Origin: Chloracidobacterium validum
Lineage (GTDB): Bacteria > Acidobacteriota > Blastocatellia > Chloracidobacteriales > Chloracidobacteriaceae
Direction: 5' to 3'
Length of the DNA: 64,000 nucleotides
NCBI RefSeq assembly: GCF_018304825.1
Contig: NZ_CP072648.1
Location: forward strand, 665,501-729,500
The notes under the pieces were generated by a model. It was not told the DNA's origin and ran no database searches. It saw only the letters and a list, made by a program, of their open reading frames with translations. This document shows positions 8,569 through 18,922 of this stretch, piece by piece. The first letter of the stretch is position 1, and each line of letters opens with the position of its first letter. The translations under genes were made by a program, and so were the position numbers.

Positions 8569-8985
8569 ATGGTGAGAGTTATGAAGCTGGGCCGCGTTAG
8601 TCGAAAAAGCCGTGGGTTTACTTTGCTGGAACTGGTCATCGTGATGACCATCATGGTGATTCTGCTGGCGGTGAGTATTCCGATCTACCGCAACCTTTTG
8701 TTGCGGGCGCGTGAAACCGTGCTGCGCGATGATCTTTTCAAGATGCGGGACGCCATCAACCGCTACACCTACGATAAGAATCGCGCTCCAGAAAGCCTCA
8801 AGGACCTTGAGCGAGCCAAGTACCTACGCGAAATTCCGATTGACCCGCTGACGGAGAGCCGTGATACCTGGGTGGTACGTTTGGAAGATGAACCCGTTGT
8901 CCCGTCGGCGCCACGCGGGATTGTAGATGTTTTCAGCGGCGCCGAAGGGATTGGCACGGATGGCGTTCCCTACAATGAGTGGTAA
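8569..8985 (+). CDS. gspG: pseudopilin, GspG-like
   Basis: A 138-residue pseudopilin. The class III signal is clear: basic leader ending SRG, then FTLLELVIVMTIMVILLAVSIPIY with Phe at +1 and Glu at +5. The body (LRDDLFKMRDAINRYTYDKNRAPESLKDL...YLREIPIDPLT) and the C-terminal FSGAEGIGTDGVPYNEW match GspG-family proteins. Alternative start ATG at 8581. It shares its C-terminal pattern with the preceding gene, so the two look like a tandem duplication that has diverged. It follows that gene by 9 bases. Confidence 0.88.
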   Translation: MVRVMKLGRVSRKSRGFTLLELVIVMTIMVILLAVSIPIYRNLLLRARETVLRDDLFKMRDAINRYTYDKNRAPESLKDLERAKYLREIPIDPLTESRDTWVVRLEDEPVVPSAPRGIVDVFSGAEGIGTDGVPYNEW

Positions 8986-9017
8986 GTCAGCCGGGCTTGC
9001 TACTGCGAACGGTTTGG

Positions 9018-9962
9018 ATGCGTATGAATGTATTTGAATGGGCTTGGCGACGGTTGGTGTCTCCGATACCATCGCGGGCGCTGTGCGCACTGGTGGCGGA
9101 TGGCGTTGTCATGCTAGACCGACGCAGCCAGCAATCTATCTTTCGTCCGTGGCTCGAAAACGTCTTTCAGCCGTCGTTTGACGCAGAAAACGTCCTCCTC
9201 CCAGAAGCTTTTACTGCTGCGTTGCAGACCGCCGCCGAGACGCTAGGGCTAGCCGGAGAACGCCGCTGGTCGGTGCTTTTGCCCGCATCCACCGCGCGCA
9301 CCCATGTCATCACGATTGAGGCTCCGACGCCACGCCAGGACGTGCCACAGGTAATGGTCTGGAAGGCCGAGCGCCTGACCGGCCTTGCCGCCGGTGATAT
9401 TTGGATGACGACATCCGAGCTTGGTCGAACTGAGTTCGAGGCTGGGCGTGTCGGACGAAGGTTTTTGATGGTAGCCATGCACCGGCGGGTCGCTTTGGAT
9501 TTGCAGTCCCACTTGCAGCGGTTGAACTGGCAGCCTGGACTGGTTCTTCCCCAGCTCCTGTGTGAATCGCTGTGGTTGCAGCGCGCGCCAAGGCAAGACC
9601 ACCAGATGCTGATTAGCGTTGAGGGCGATGCCTTGGCGGTCATGCTGCTGCGCAAAGGCCTTCCGTTGGCGGTACGAACATTACCCCTGGCTGGTGAAGC
9701 ACCGGCCGAGCAGTTGTTGCGCTTGCTGCTTTTCTTCCGGGAGCATGCCGCTGAAATTGGTCTCAGCCAGGGAGCAGCGGACATCCACTTTGAGGTTTTG
9801 GCGATCAATGTGCCCCTTGACGTGGAAGACATCCGCCAGCCTGTTGCCGAGACGTTTGGCGCCTCCCCAAGCGTGATCGAGCCGCGTCACCTTGGGTTTG
9901 CATCGCCACTTGAATTTTCTCGACTGGCCGGGGTTGCTGGATTGGCTGCGGCGACCGCCTGA
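9018..9962 (+). CDS. PilM/GspL-like actin-fold protein of the pilus/secretion operon
   Basis: About 314 residues, last gene of the cluster. It begins FEWAWRRLVSPIPSRALCALVADGVVMLDR, a pattern like the first phosphate loop of actin-fold PilM/GspL proteins. Further on are SVLLPASTARTHVITIEAP, QVMVWKAERLT and an internal LISVEGDALAVMLLRKGLPLAVRTLPL strand pair typical of that fold. No transmembrane segment is obvious, so it resembles cytoplasmic PilM more than full-length GspL. No PilN/PilO genes follow. An in-frame ATG at 8979 would overlap the pseudopilin gene; 9018 or 9024 is more likely. Assignment rests on position and fold pattern. Confidence 0.6.
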   Translation: MRMNVFEWAWRRLVSPIPSRALCALVADGVVMLDRRSQQSIFRPWLENVFQPSFDAENVLLPEAFTAALQTAAETLGLAGERRWSVLLPASTARTHVITIEAPTPRQDVPQVMVWKAERLTGLAAGDIWMTTSELGRTEFEAGRVGRRFLMVAMHRRVALDLQSHLQRLNWQPGLVLPQLLCESLWLQRAPRQDHQMLISVEGDALAVMLLRKGLPLAVRTLPLAGEAPAEQLLRLLLFFREHAAEIGLSQGAADIHFEVLAINVPLDVEDIRQPVAETFGASPSVIEPRHLGFASPLEFSRLAGVAGLAAATA

Positions 9963-9977
9963 TCGGAGTGACTGTTT

Positions 9978-11204
9978 GTGTCTGTCCAGCTTGCCAAGCC
10001 GACACCAGAGGCAGTCGTCCAGTTCTTATCCCAGTCACCGCTCCTGGAGCAGCTCCGGGAGCACTTCACGGCATCGGCTGAAGCTATTACCTGCGAGCAA
10101 ATCGCCATCACTGAAATTCCGGCGCCACCCTTTCACGAGTCCGTGCGGTCTGGATTTGTGGCTGCCCAGTTACGCGAGGCAGGGCTAACTGGTGTGCGGC
10201 AGGATGCCGAAGGAAATGTTTATGGCTGGTTGCCGGGGGCGGATACCACGCATCCGCCAGTGGTCGTTGCGGCGCACTTGGATACGGTGTTCCCGCCGGG
10301 AACGGAGGTCAAGGTCCGCCGCCAAGGACCACGGCTCCACGCGCCAGGTATTGCCGATAACGCTTGTGGTGTTGCCGGACTACTGGCGCTGGCGCGCGCG
10401 TTTGTCCGGTATGAGGTGCAACCGTCCGTCCCGCTGTGCTTTGTGGGTACTGTCGGCGAGGAAGGACCCGGCAATCTCCGAGGCGTCCGTGCTGTGGTGA
10501 AGGACATCGCCCCAATGCTGTGTTTCATCGCCCTTGATGGGCCTGGAATAGAGCGAATCACGCACCGCGCAATCGGCTCGCGCCGCTTCCGGGTGACATT
10601 TGGCGGGCCAGGCGGACACTCTTGGGCAAACTTTGGCATCGTCAACCCGGTTCACGCCCTAGGTGAGTTTATCAGCTTGTTGCGACAAATCCCGTTGCGG
10701 CGCGCCATGACCTGTACGGTCGCTGCCGTTGGCGGTGGCACAGGGATTAATGCCATTCCAGCCGAAGCGCACGGGGACATTGACTGCCGCGCTCCGGCCC
10801 TGACTGACCTGAACTATCTGGAGACCGAGTTGCGACTGGCAGCCGTCAAGGCTCAGCAAGCCGAGCTACAACGTGCAACCCAGCAAAGCCATTTGACGAC
10901 TACGGTTCAGCGATTGGGTGATCGTCCGGCCGGGGAAACCCCACGAACCTCCGACCTCGTACGTTGTGCGGTAGCGGCAACCCGCATTTGTGGGCAGCGC
11001 CCAGTTCTGGACAGCGGTTCAACGGATGCCAACGTGCCAATGGCGCTGGGCATTCCGGCGATTGTGATCGGCGCTGGTGGCGAGTATGGGGGCTGCCATA
11101 CGCTGGAAGAATGGTACGATCCGGTCGGTCGCCCCCAAAGTTTGGCACGCGCGGCACTCCTGCTGCTGTCGCTTGATCGTTTGGCGGCTGAGGCCGTTGA
11201 ATGA
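9978..11204 (+). CDS. M20-family zinc metallopeptidase (tripeptidase/acetylornithine-deacetylase-like)
   Basis: A 408-residue M20 peptidase, probably cytoplasmic. Zinc ligands are visible in order: His in VVAAHLDTVFPPG, Asp in PGIADNACGVAG, the general base and ligand pair Glu-Glu in GTVGEEGPGN, Asp in FIALDG, and the last His in GGCHTLEEWYDP. Between them lies the dimerisation (lid) domain with GGPGGHSWANFG. It starts at a GTG 16 bases after the operon above, so it may be cotranscribed, though function gives no link. Exact substrate cannot be told; the GEEGPGNLRG sequence recalls peptidase T-like tripeptidases. Confidence 0.85.
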   Translation: MSVQLAKPTPEAVVQFLSQSPLLEQLREHFTASAEAITCEQIAITEIPAPPFHESVRSGFVAAQLREAGLTGVRQDAEGNVYGWLPGADTTHPPVVVAAHLDTVFPPGTEVKVRRQGPRLHAPGIADNACGVAGLLALARAFVRYEVQPSVPLCFVGTVGEEGPGNLRGVRAVVKDIAPMLCFIALDGPGIERITHRAIGSRRFRVTFGGPGGHSWANFGIVNPVHALGEFISLLRQIPLRRAMTCTVAAVGGGTGINAIPAEAHGDIDCRAPALTDLNYLETELRLAAVKAQQAELQRATQQSHLTTTVQRLGDRPAGETPRTSDLVRCAVAATRICGQRPVLDSGSTDANVPMALGIPAIVIGAGGEYGGCHTLEEWYDPVGRPQSLARAALLLLSLDRLAAEAVE

Positions 11205-11267
11205 CACTCACTCACCGATCCCAAGTCCAGCACGTCGGTTGTCCGGCGGGTTCGCAGCCCTTCAGCC

Positions 11268-11750
11268 ATGGCACGCTACTGGTTACTCAAGTCTGAGCCA
11301 AGCGTCTTTTCGATTGATGACCTACGTCGCGCACCGCGCCAAACCACAAGCTGGGAAGGTGTGCGCAACTACCAGGCGCGCAACTTTCTGCGCGACGACA
11401 TGCAGGTTGGCGACCAGGCGTTGTTCTACCATAGCAACGTAACCCCGGCCGGCATTGCCGGTATCGTTGAGGTTGTGCGGGCGGGCTACCCGGACCATAC
11501 GGCGTTCGACCCAGAGAGCCGCTACTACGATGTGAAAAGTGACCCGGCGCGTCCAACTTGGTTCATGGTGGATGTCCGCTTGGTGCGAGTGTTTCCGCGC
11601 CTGATTACGCTCGATGAACTCAAACGAACGCCCGGATTAGAAACCATGCTGGTGATTCGGCGTGGGATGCGGCTTTCCGTCCAGCCCGTGACTGAATCGG
11701 AATGGCACGTCGTACTGGCATTGGCTGGTGGTGAGCCTGCCCTCGCCTGA
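11268..11750 (+). CDS. EVE-domain protein
   Basis: A 160-residue single-domain protein. The start MARYWLLKSEPSVFSIDDL, the WEGVRNYQARNFLRDDMQVGD segment and FYHSN are hallmark features of EVE (thymocyte nuclear protein 1-like) proteins, a PUA/YTH-related fold thought to bind modified bases in DNA or RNA. The conserved aromatic-cage residues (W in SWEG, Y and N in RNYQARN) are present. It starts 63 bases after the M20 gene and converges on groEL. Cellular role is not known. Confidence 0.88.
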   Translation: MARYWLLKSEPSVFSIDDLRRAPRQTTSWEGVRNYQARNFLRDDMQVGDQALFYHSNVTPAGIAGIVEVVRAGYPDHTAFDPESRYYDVKSDPARPTWFMVDVRLVRVFPRLITLDELKRTPGLETMLVIRRGMRLSVQPVTESEWHVVLALAGGEPALA

Positions 11751-11853
11751 AGGCCTGCGTGGCGGAGACTGGGTTGCCTTGAGTCGAAGCGCGGCCATAC
11801 TGTTGACCTACGTGTTCGCGGCGCTCTGTCGCTCTCTCCGGCGCACTGGGGAA

Positions 11854-11884
11854 GAAAAAAGGCGGCGCTTGGTGAGCGCCGCCC
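11854..11884 (-). terminator. rho-independent terminator of groES-groEL
   Basis: On the minus strand a stem GGCGGCGCT / AGCGCCGCC with a small loop is followed by TTTTTTC. It lies 25 bases after the groEL stop codon, in the right orientation. It may also act in part on the convergent EVE gene. Confidence 0.9.
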
Positions 11885-11908
11885 GGAGGACAACACAGAG
11901 GCTGCGGA

Positions 11909-13573
<1,665 letters not shown>

Positions 13574-13639
13574 CTAAAGCTGTTTCCTGCTGTCTTGTTT
13601 CTTGCCTGTCTGGCGCTTGTGGGCTCCTGAACGCTCAAA

Positions 13640-13668
13640 CGGGCAAGCTCACTGAATGAACTTGCCCG
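13640..13668 (-). promoter_or_regulatory. intercistronic hairpin between groES and groEL
   Basis: CGGGCAAG and CTTGCCCG form an eight-base perfect stem, extended by TCA/TGA after one mismatch, around a five-base loop. There is no U-tract, so this is not a terminator. Hairpins in the groES-groEL spacer of other bacteria are known processing or stability sites; that role here is inference. Confidence 0.45.
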
Positions 13669-13683
13669 TATCACGTCGAACCA

Positions 13684-14007
13684 TCACTTGGCTGCGGCTT
13701 TGCCTTTGCCCGCGCTCTCAAGAATGCCGAGAATTTCGTCCTCCCGCATGATGAGGAACTCTTCGCCATCAATCTTGACTTCCGAACCGGAATACTTGCC
13801 AAACAACACTCGGTCGCCAACCTGTACATCAAGCGGCGTCCGGCTGCCATCTTCCCGCAGCTTCCCGCTGCCAACAGCAATCACTTCACCTTCCTGTGGC
13901 TTTTCCTTCGCCGTGTCGGGGATGATGATGCCCCCGCGAACCTGCTCTGTTTCCGTGATGCGTTTGACAATCACGCGGTCATAGAGCGGACGAATCGTCG
14001 TAGCCAT
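13684..14007 (-). CDS. groES: co-chaperonin GroES (Hsp10)
   Basis: A 107-residue Gro[39 protein letters not shown] carries the domain start and the mobile-loop GGIIIPD motif that docks on Gro[33 protein letters not shown] is the family C-terminal signature. A short Ala/Lys/Gly tail ([11 protein letters not shown]) extends about ten residues beyond most homologues. It is the first gene of the groE operon, with promoter and CIRCE just upstream. Confidence 0.98.
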   Translation of the reverse strand: MATTIRPLYDRVIVKRITETEQVRGGIIIPDTAKEKPQEGEVIAVGSGKLREDGSRTPLDVQVGDRVLFGKYSGSEVKIDGEEFLIMREDEILGILESAGKGKAAAK

Positions 14008-14058
14008 ATCCTGTACTCCTTGCCTAAATGTTGATTCGACTTATGATAGCGGCGCGGA

Positions 14059-14085
14059 TTAGCACCCGCACCACACGAGTGCTAA
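14059..14085. promoter_or_regulatory. CIRCE operator (HrcA-binding inverted repeat)
   Basis: TTAGCACCC-N9-GAGTGCTAA matches the CIRCE consensus TTAGCACTC-N9-GAGTGCTAA with one change in the arm nearer groES. It begins 52 bases upstream of the groES start and overlaps the end of the predicted -10 box, the expected place for repression by HrcA. No hrcA gene is in the window. Confidence 0.95.
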
Positions 14086-14111
14086 TATAGCGAAAAATAC
14101 AAGCCTGTCAA
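14084..14111 (-). promoter_or_regulatory. sigma-70 type promoter of groES-groEL
   Basis: On the minus strand TTGACA (14111-14106) is followed after 16 bases by TATATT (14089-14084). The -10 box abuts the CIRCE operator, so HrcA binding would block the start site. Confidence 0.8.
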
Positions 14112-14214
14112 GCCACGTCCTGGCGCCACTACCGCCGGACAGAGGTTGCCTTGGTGCGGTCTTGACGAGATATGCCGTGCGGCTGGCGAGGTTGATGGCA
14201 GGGGCGTGCCGGCC

Positions 14215-14910
14215 TCAGTGTTTTCTGGTCTGGCCAAGTCCCAGCGGCCGCCCATGCGCCCACCAGATGCCGTACGTCACAAATAACAGGCCGGCAAAGC
14301 CAAGCGTCATGGCAATCGCTCGCGCGGCACTCTGTGGCGTGGTGAGCTGAATGGCGACATCCGTCAGCAAAGCCACCGGACGCTGAACGACATCCCAGCT
14401 ATTCCACCGTCCGAAGCGGCCCAAGTAAACTCCAAAACCAGCCAGGGGGCAGATCAGAATGGTCACGGTCCAGCCGATGAGGGCCGAAAACTGAGCTTCC
14501 ACCCACTCGTGGACGAGTTGCAAAGACGCTAATCCCATCCCGAGTGCCGCCATGGCGAACGAGGCCAGCAACAGCACGTCAAACCAGAGTGGGGCGCGTC
14601 CGTACGGCGACAGGTGGATGAGGTCCGTTACCACGTAGGGAGCATTGGGGAAGAAGACGAGCCATCCAAGCAACACCACCAGTCCCAGCGGGCGCTGGTG
14701 AATACGTGACAACCACAGGGCCAGCCCAAGCGGCACGACGGCCAGAAAGAGATTCCAGGCTAAAAAAGCGTAGTGCAGGTTGTTGGTCAAGCGCCACCGC
14801 AGGCACAGCAGCCCAAGACACCACAACGTGGCAAATCCAAGCGCCGCCAGCGTAAGTGGTAACCTAGCTCGGTTGTCGCGCCCTGTCGGAAGAAGTGGTT
14901 CAGAATTCAT
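14215..14910 (-). CDS. DUF1361 multi-pass membrane protein
   Basis: A 231-residue inner-membrane protein with about seven hydrophobic segments. The FFPNAPYVVTDLIHL motif and the later GVYLGRFGRWNSWDV motif are the signatures of the DUF1361 family, whose function is unknown. The start codon overlaps the fabF stop by four bases (ATGA), so translation is probably coupled to fabF. No biochemical link between the two is known. Confidence 0.88.
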   Translation of the reverse strand: MNSEPLLPTGRDNRARLPLTLAALGFATLWCLGLLCLRWRLTNNLHYAFLAWNLFLAVVPLGLALWLSRIHQRPLGLVVLLGWLVFFPNAPYVVTDLIHLSPYGRAPLWFDVLLLASFAMAALGMGLASLQLVHEWVEAQFSALIGWTVTILICPLAGFGVYLGRFGRWNSWDVVQRPVALLTDVAIQLTTPQSAARAIAMTLGFAGLLFVTYGIWWAHGRPLGLGQTRKH

Positions 14911-16160
14911 TCAACCCGCTTGAAGAGGAGCCCACCGTTGGTTCCACCAAACCCGGCCGCGTTGGAAAGCACGTACCTAAGCTCGGCCGGGCGCGGCTCA
15001 TTTGGCGTATAGTCAAGGTCACATTCCGGGTCTGGCGTCTCATAGTTGATGGTCGGCGGAATCATTTGGCGGGCAACCGCCAGGGCGCTGTAGCAGGCCT
15101 CGATGCCGCCCGCCGCCCCCAGGGTATGTCCGGTCATGGATTTGGTCGAACTGACGGCCAACCGGTACGCATGGTCTCCAAACGCTCGCTTGATGGCCAC
15201 GGTTTCAAACTTATCGTTATACGGCGTCGAAGTCCCATGGGCATTGATGTAGTCCACTTGGTCTGGCGTCACGCCCGCATCCTGGAGCGTGGCGAGCATC
15301 ATCCGGTACATGCCATCCCCTTCCGGGGCTGGCGCGGTGATGTGGTAGGCGTCGCCGCTCAGGCCGTACCCGACCAGTTCGGCGTAGATTGACGCGCCGC
15401 GTGCCAGGGCCTGCTCATACGCTTCAAGCACCATGACACCAGCCCCTTCGCCCAACAGAAAGCCATCTCGCTGGGCGTCGAACGGCCGCGAGGCGCGTTG
15501 TGGGTCATCGTTGCGCGTGGACATCGCCTTGGCGGCTGAGAAGCCGCCTACTCCCATTGGGGTAATCGCGCCTTCGGTGCCCCCGCATACCATGACTTCA
15601 GCTTCGCCGCGCTGGATAATCCGGAAGGCTTCGCCAATGGCGTGAACGCCAGCGGCGCAGGCCGTCGCGGTTGCGCCCAGGGGGCCCTGCAGGCCGTGGC
15701 GAATCGAGATGTGACCGGCCGCCATGTTGACGAGAAAACTGATCATGAAGTACGGCGAAATATGGCGTGGGCCTTCATCGAGAATCCGCGCGTTTTCCCG
15801 TTCAATGACGTTGAAGCCGCCAATGCCGCTACTGACATAGACGCCGCACCGCTGGCGATCGAGCCGAGTGAAATCAAGCTGGCTGTCGGCCAGGGCTTCT
15901 TCAGCCGCTGCCACGGCATAGTGGATGTAAGGGGCGGTGCGCTTGACTTCACGGGCGTCAAAGTACTGACGCGGGTCGAAGTTCTTGACTTCCGCCGCAA
16001 AGCGGACCTCATACCCGGTGGCGTCAAAATGCGTGATGGGTCCGGCACCGGAGCGCCCAGCCATCAGCGACTGCCAATTGTCCTCGCGGGTGTTGCCGAT
16101 GGGGGTAACCAGGCCAATGCCTGTCACCACCACACGTTTCTTTTGGGGGAGTGGATTCAT
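14907..16160 (-). CDS. fabF: beta-ketoacyl-ACP synthase II (FabF)
   Basis: Condensing enzyme that elongates acyl-ACP with malonyl-ACP in fatty-acid synthesis. Starting at ATG 16160 (MNPLPQKKRVVVTGIG) gives 417 residues, the usual size; the frame is open further upstream but those residues are unlike the family. The catalytic triad is present: Cys168 in TATACAAGVHAIG, His308 in INAHGTSTPYND and His345 in STKSMTGHTLGAAGG. C-terminal NAAGFGGTNGGLLFKR is canonical. No acpP or other fab gene is adjacent. Confidence 0.97.
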   Translation of the reverse strand: MNPLPQKKRVVVTGIGLVTPIGNTREDNWQSLMAGRSGAGPITHFDATGYEVRFAAEVKNFDPRQYFDAREVKRTAPYIHYAVAAAEEALADSQLDFTRLDRQRCGVYVSSGIGGFNVIERENARILDEGPRHISPYFMISFLVNMAAGHISIRHGLQGPLGATATACAAGVHAIGEAFRIIQRGEAEVMVCGGTEGAITPMGVGGFSAAKAMSTRNDDPQRASRPFDAQRDGFLLGEGAGVMVLEAYEQALARGASIYAELVGYGLSGDAYHITAPAPEGDGMYRMMLATLQDAGVTPDQVDYINAHGTSTPYNDKFETVAIKRAFGDHAYRLAVSSTKSMTGHTLGAAGGIEACYSALAVARQMIPPTINYETPDPECDLDYTPNEPRPAELRYVLSNAAGFGGTNGGLLFKRVE

Positions 16161-16340
16161 GTTCGCTGACCTGATGACAGCCTTCCGGCATCCGGGATTG
16201 AGGAAGTCTCCCGACATAGGTCTTGGCGACCTAACGCCAGCAGAGCCAGTTTGCGGGACGCACTCTGGTATCAACGGCTCTGCTTGAGCTTCCGCCCTTC
16301 AGGGCAAAGGCCAACTAATAAACCAGAGAAAAACGTTGTT

Positions 16341-16907
16341 TCAAGCCGTCGGTGGCCCGACGAGCATGGCCGCGGCTAGTTTCTGAGCTGCTGTTTCATC
16401 CACCAGTTGAGCCACGAGCGCCAGGGCAAACTCGAATGCCGTGCCGGGACTGCGACTGGTGACCGTACGACCATCTGTGACGACGCGCTCCTCGACATAC
16501 GTGCCACCGGCGTCTGACAATCGCTCACGAACGCTTGGATGCGAAGTGAAGCGCTTTTCGCGCAACATACCAAACGCCGCCAGCGCCAGCGGCGCGGCGC
16601 AGATGGCCGCCGTCCAGCCGCCTTGTTCGGCCGTCCGCTGAACAAGCGCCGCCACTCGCGTATCATCACGCAGGTTGGTCGCGCCAGGCAGCCCACCGGG
16701 GAGAACCACCGCGTCAAAATGGTCATTCAGCACTTGGTCCAGGGTCGTATCGGCCACGACCGGAATGCAGTGGGAGCCGGTGACGGTCAGTGCTGGCGTC
16801 AGTGAAGCCGTGACCACGGCGATGTCGGCGCGGCGGAGAACGTCCACGACGATAACCGCTTCCATTTCCTCGAAACCTTCCGCGAGGGGAACCAAGACCT
16901 TCGGCAT
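16341..16907 (-). CDS. DJ-1/PfpI family protein
   Basis: With the start at ATG 16907 (MPKVLVPLAEGFEEMEAVIVVDVLRRA) the protein is 188 residues, the family norm. The Glu-rich GFEEMEA turn and the nucleophile elbow AAICAAPLALAAFGML (Cys103) form the conserved DJ-1 active site, and VVLPGGLPGATNLRD is the other family block. Relatives include the oxidative-stress protein DJ-1, YajL and protein/nucleotide deglycase candidates; enzymatic role is debated. It lies divergent to endonuclease III, sharing about 130 bases of upstream sequence. Confidence 0.92.
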   Translation of the reverse strand: MPKVLVPLAEGFEEMEAVIVVDVLRRADIAVVTASLTPALTVTGSHCIPVVADTTLDQVLNDHFDAVVLPGGLPGATNLRDDTRVAALVQRTAEQGGWTAAICAAPLALAAFGMLREKRFTSHPSVRERLSDAGGTYVEERVVTDGRTVTSRSPGTAFEFALALVAQLVDETAAQKLAAAMLVGPPTA

Positions 16908-17035
16908 GACACGATGTACTGTGAAGCGTGTTGAAATAGACCGTGACATATATTCACGTCTGGAAAGATAGCGGTATGCTGGTGGCAAATACTCCCCACC
17001 GTCAAGTGGTTTCCTACACTTGAGTAGGCCAACCA

Positions 17036-17713
17036 ATGCCCAAACCAACAGGTCATACGGTGAACGAACTAAATCTTGCGTCCCAGCGCCGGCGAATGCG
17101 GACGGTCATCGGGCGCTTACGCCGGGCCTACCCGGATGCCCGCTGCTCGCTCAACTACACGACGCCGCTTGAACTGCTGGTGGCGACAATCCTTTCTGCC
17201 CAGTGCACAGATGAACGGGTCAATCTCGTCACGAGAGAACTCTTTCAGAAGTACCGTACGGCGGCAGATTACGCCAACGCTGACCTTGAAGCGTTGCAGT
17301 CCGACATCCGCCCAACCGGCTTTTACCGAAACAAAGCCAAGGCCCTGCAAGGCATGGGACGCCAGCTCGTTGAGCGCTTTGGCGGCGAGGTTCCGCGCGC
17401 GATGGACGATTTGCTTGCGTTACCGGGCGTTGCCCGGAAAACAGCGAATGTCGTTCTGGGCAATGCTTTTGGACGAGCGCCGGGCGTGGTGGTGGATACC
17501 CATGTGACGCGGCTTTCCGCGCGACTAGGTTTTTCAACCGCGCCGACGCCTGAAAAGATCGAGCGTGACCTGATGGCAATTGTGCCGGAGCGGCACTACG
17601 TCATGTTGCCGCACTGGTTGATCTTTCACGGGCGGGCAGTCTGCCGCGCGCGCAGTCCCCGCTGCCAAGATTGCGTTTTGGCCGACCTGTGTCCATCGGC
17701 GGGCGCGGTCTAA
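17036..17713 (+). CDS. nth: endonuclease III (DNA glycosylase/AP lyase)
   Basis: Base-excision repair enzyme that removes oxidised pyrimidines and cleaves at abasic sites. The 225 residues include the helix-hairpin-helix LPGVARKTANVV with catalytic Lys135, the catalytic Asp154 in VVDTHVTRLSARLG, and the C-terminal [4Fe-4S] loop with Cys203, Cys210, Cys213 and Cys219 in the exact Cx6Cx2Cx5C spacing. The N-terminal 20 residues before RMRTVIGRLRRAYP are probably disordered. Confidence 0.97.
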   Translation: MPKPTGHTVNELNLASQRRRMRTVIGRLRRAYPDARCSLNYTTPLELLVATILSAQCTDERVNLVTRELFQKYRTAADYANADLEALQSDIRPTGFYRNKAKALQGMGRQLVERFGGEVPRAMDDLLALPGVARKTANVVLGNAFGRAPGVVVDTHVTRLSARLGFSTAPTPEKIERDLMAIVPERHYVMLPHWLIFHGRAVCRARSPRCQDCVLADLCPSAGAV

Positions 17714-17734
17714 ACCCGAATGGTTGGGTTGGCC

Positions 17735-18922
17735 TCACCGTCGTTCCCGCTGGCGCTGGCGCCAATAGATGACCCCACCCCCAAGGATGAGCAGTAATGC
17801 TTCACCTGGGATGATGGCCGGCTGCTCACGGACGACGATATTGGCTGGCGGGCGAATCGTTGCCTGCGTCGTGGCTGGGACGATGACCGGATTGGTCTGA
17901 AACAGCCGCTGGTCGCGTTCGGTGTGAAAGAAGGTCGTCAGAAAGGTATCGCCGGTTGGTTGAAATTCGGGCTGCGTCGGAGCCAGCACGCGCTTCATCC
18001 AGTCAGCCGCCGGAATCCGGTCAGCAAATGGCGCGGCGGCCGGATCGAACAACACTGCGCCATCCGCGCGCACTTCCTTTCGCTCATCGGCAACGATGAA
18101 CACCTTGAAGTTTCGGTATTGCGGTCCGTCCGTAAGCGCCGGGATGGGCGCTGGGCAAACCAGCGGCACGACTGGCTGATCCGTGGTGAAGGATACCGCA
18201 AAGGGTTGAATGGAAGCTTGCTCGTCGTAGCCAAGCGAAACGTCAGGCACATCCGTGCGCGCCGTCACGACGACCCAGGTGGCTTTCTGAGCGAAGTATG
18301 GCTTTGCCCAGGCCAGAAATGGCTCGGAGAGCCGAAGCGGCTTGTCTGGTTTTGGCGGCTTGGTGGGGTCAAATGGTATTTCGTCAGGGTCACGCGATAC
18401 GGCTCGCTGCAGGGCCTTTTCGACTTCTTCCTGCGTACCGCGGGGAAAGGTTTCAATCCCGGCTTCAACCACCCGCCGCGCCACAACGACCTGACCCGGT
18501 TGCGGCTTGGGAAGCTCACTTGGTTTGACGACGGGCTTTGGCTTGAGCCACTCCCACGACCAAAAGGCTAGTTTCCACCGCAGCTTGGTTTCGATGATGG
18601 TGGGCGCGAGGTATTCACTCAAACGCAGAAAAATCTGCGGCCCGGCCGCCGCCAACTGCACCTCACCGGGGAAGGGCATGGCCCAGGCGAAGCGGTCTCC
18701 CCGAAAGCGGATGGTTGGTTCAAAAATGACGGTCTCCCGCTTCGTCGCCGGGTCGTAGTAGATCAGCAGCCGGTCTTCGGCGTAGTTGAACGGTGCTTCA
18801 TCACGTGTCACCACACCTGCCGCATTCGCTTGATAAGCGGTGAGACCATACCCTAACCAAAGTCCACCGATGCCAATGACCACAATGGCCAGGATTCGCC
18901 AAACAAACGAGAGATTGCTCAT
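17735..18922 (-). CDS. DUF2330 membrane-anchored exported protein
   Basis: From ATG 18922 the protein has 395 residues. An N-terminal hydrophobic segment (WRILAIVVIGIGGLWLGYGL) and a C-terminal one (PGEALLLILGGGVIYW) followed by RQRQRERR suggest export with a C-terminal anchor. The body begins EAPFNYAEDRLLIYYDPATKRETVIFEPTIRFRGD...FAWAMPFPGEVQ, which is the DUF2330 signature. Function is unknown. Its start codon overlaps the stop of the OPT transporter gene by four bases, so the two are translationally coupled. Confidence 0.8.
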   Translation of the reverse strand: MSNLSFVWRILAIVVIGIGGLWLGYGLTAYQANAAGVVTRDEAPFNYAEDRLLIYYDPATKRETVIFEPTIRFRGDRFAWAMPFPGEVQLAAAGPQIFLRLSEYLAPTIIETKLRWKLAFWSWEWLKPKPVVKPSELPKPQPGQVVVARRVVEAGIETFPRGTQEEVEKALQRAVSRDPDEIPFDPTKPPKPDKPLRLSEPFLAWAKPYFAQKATWVVVTARTDVPDVSLGYDEQASIQPFAVSFTTDQPVVPLVCPAPIPALTDGPQYRNFKVFIVADERKEVRADGAVLFDPAAAPFADRIPAADWMKRVLAPTQPEFQPTGDTFLTTFFHTERDQRLFQTNPVIVPATTQATIRPPANIVVREQPAIIPGEALLLILGGGVIYWRQRQRERR

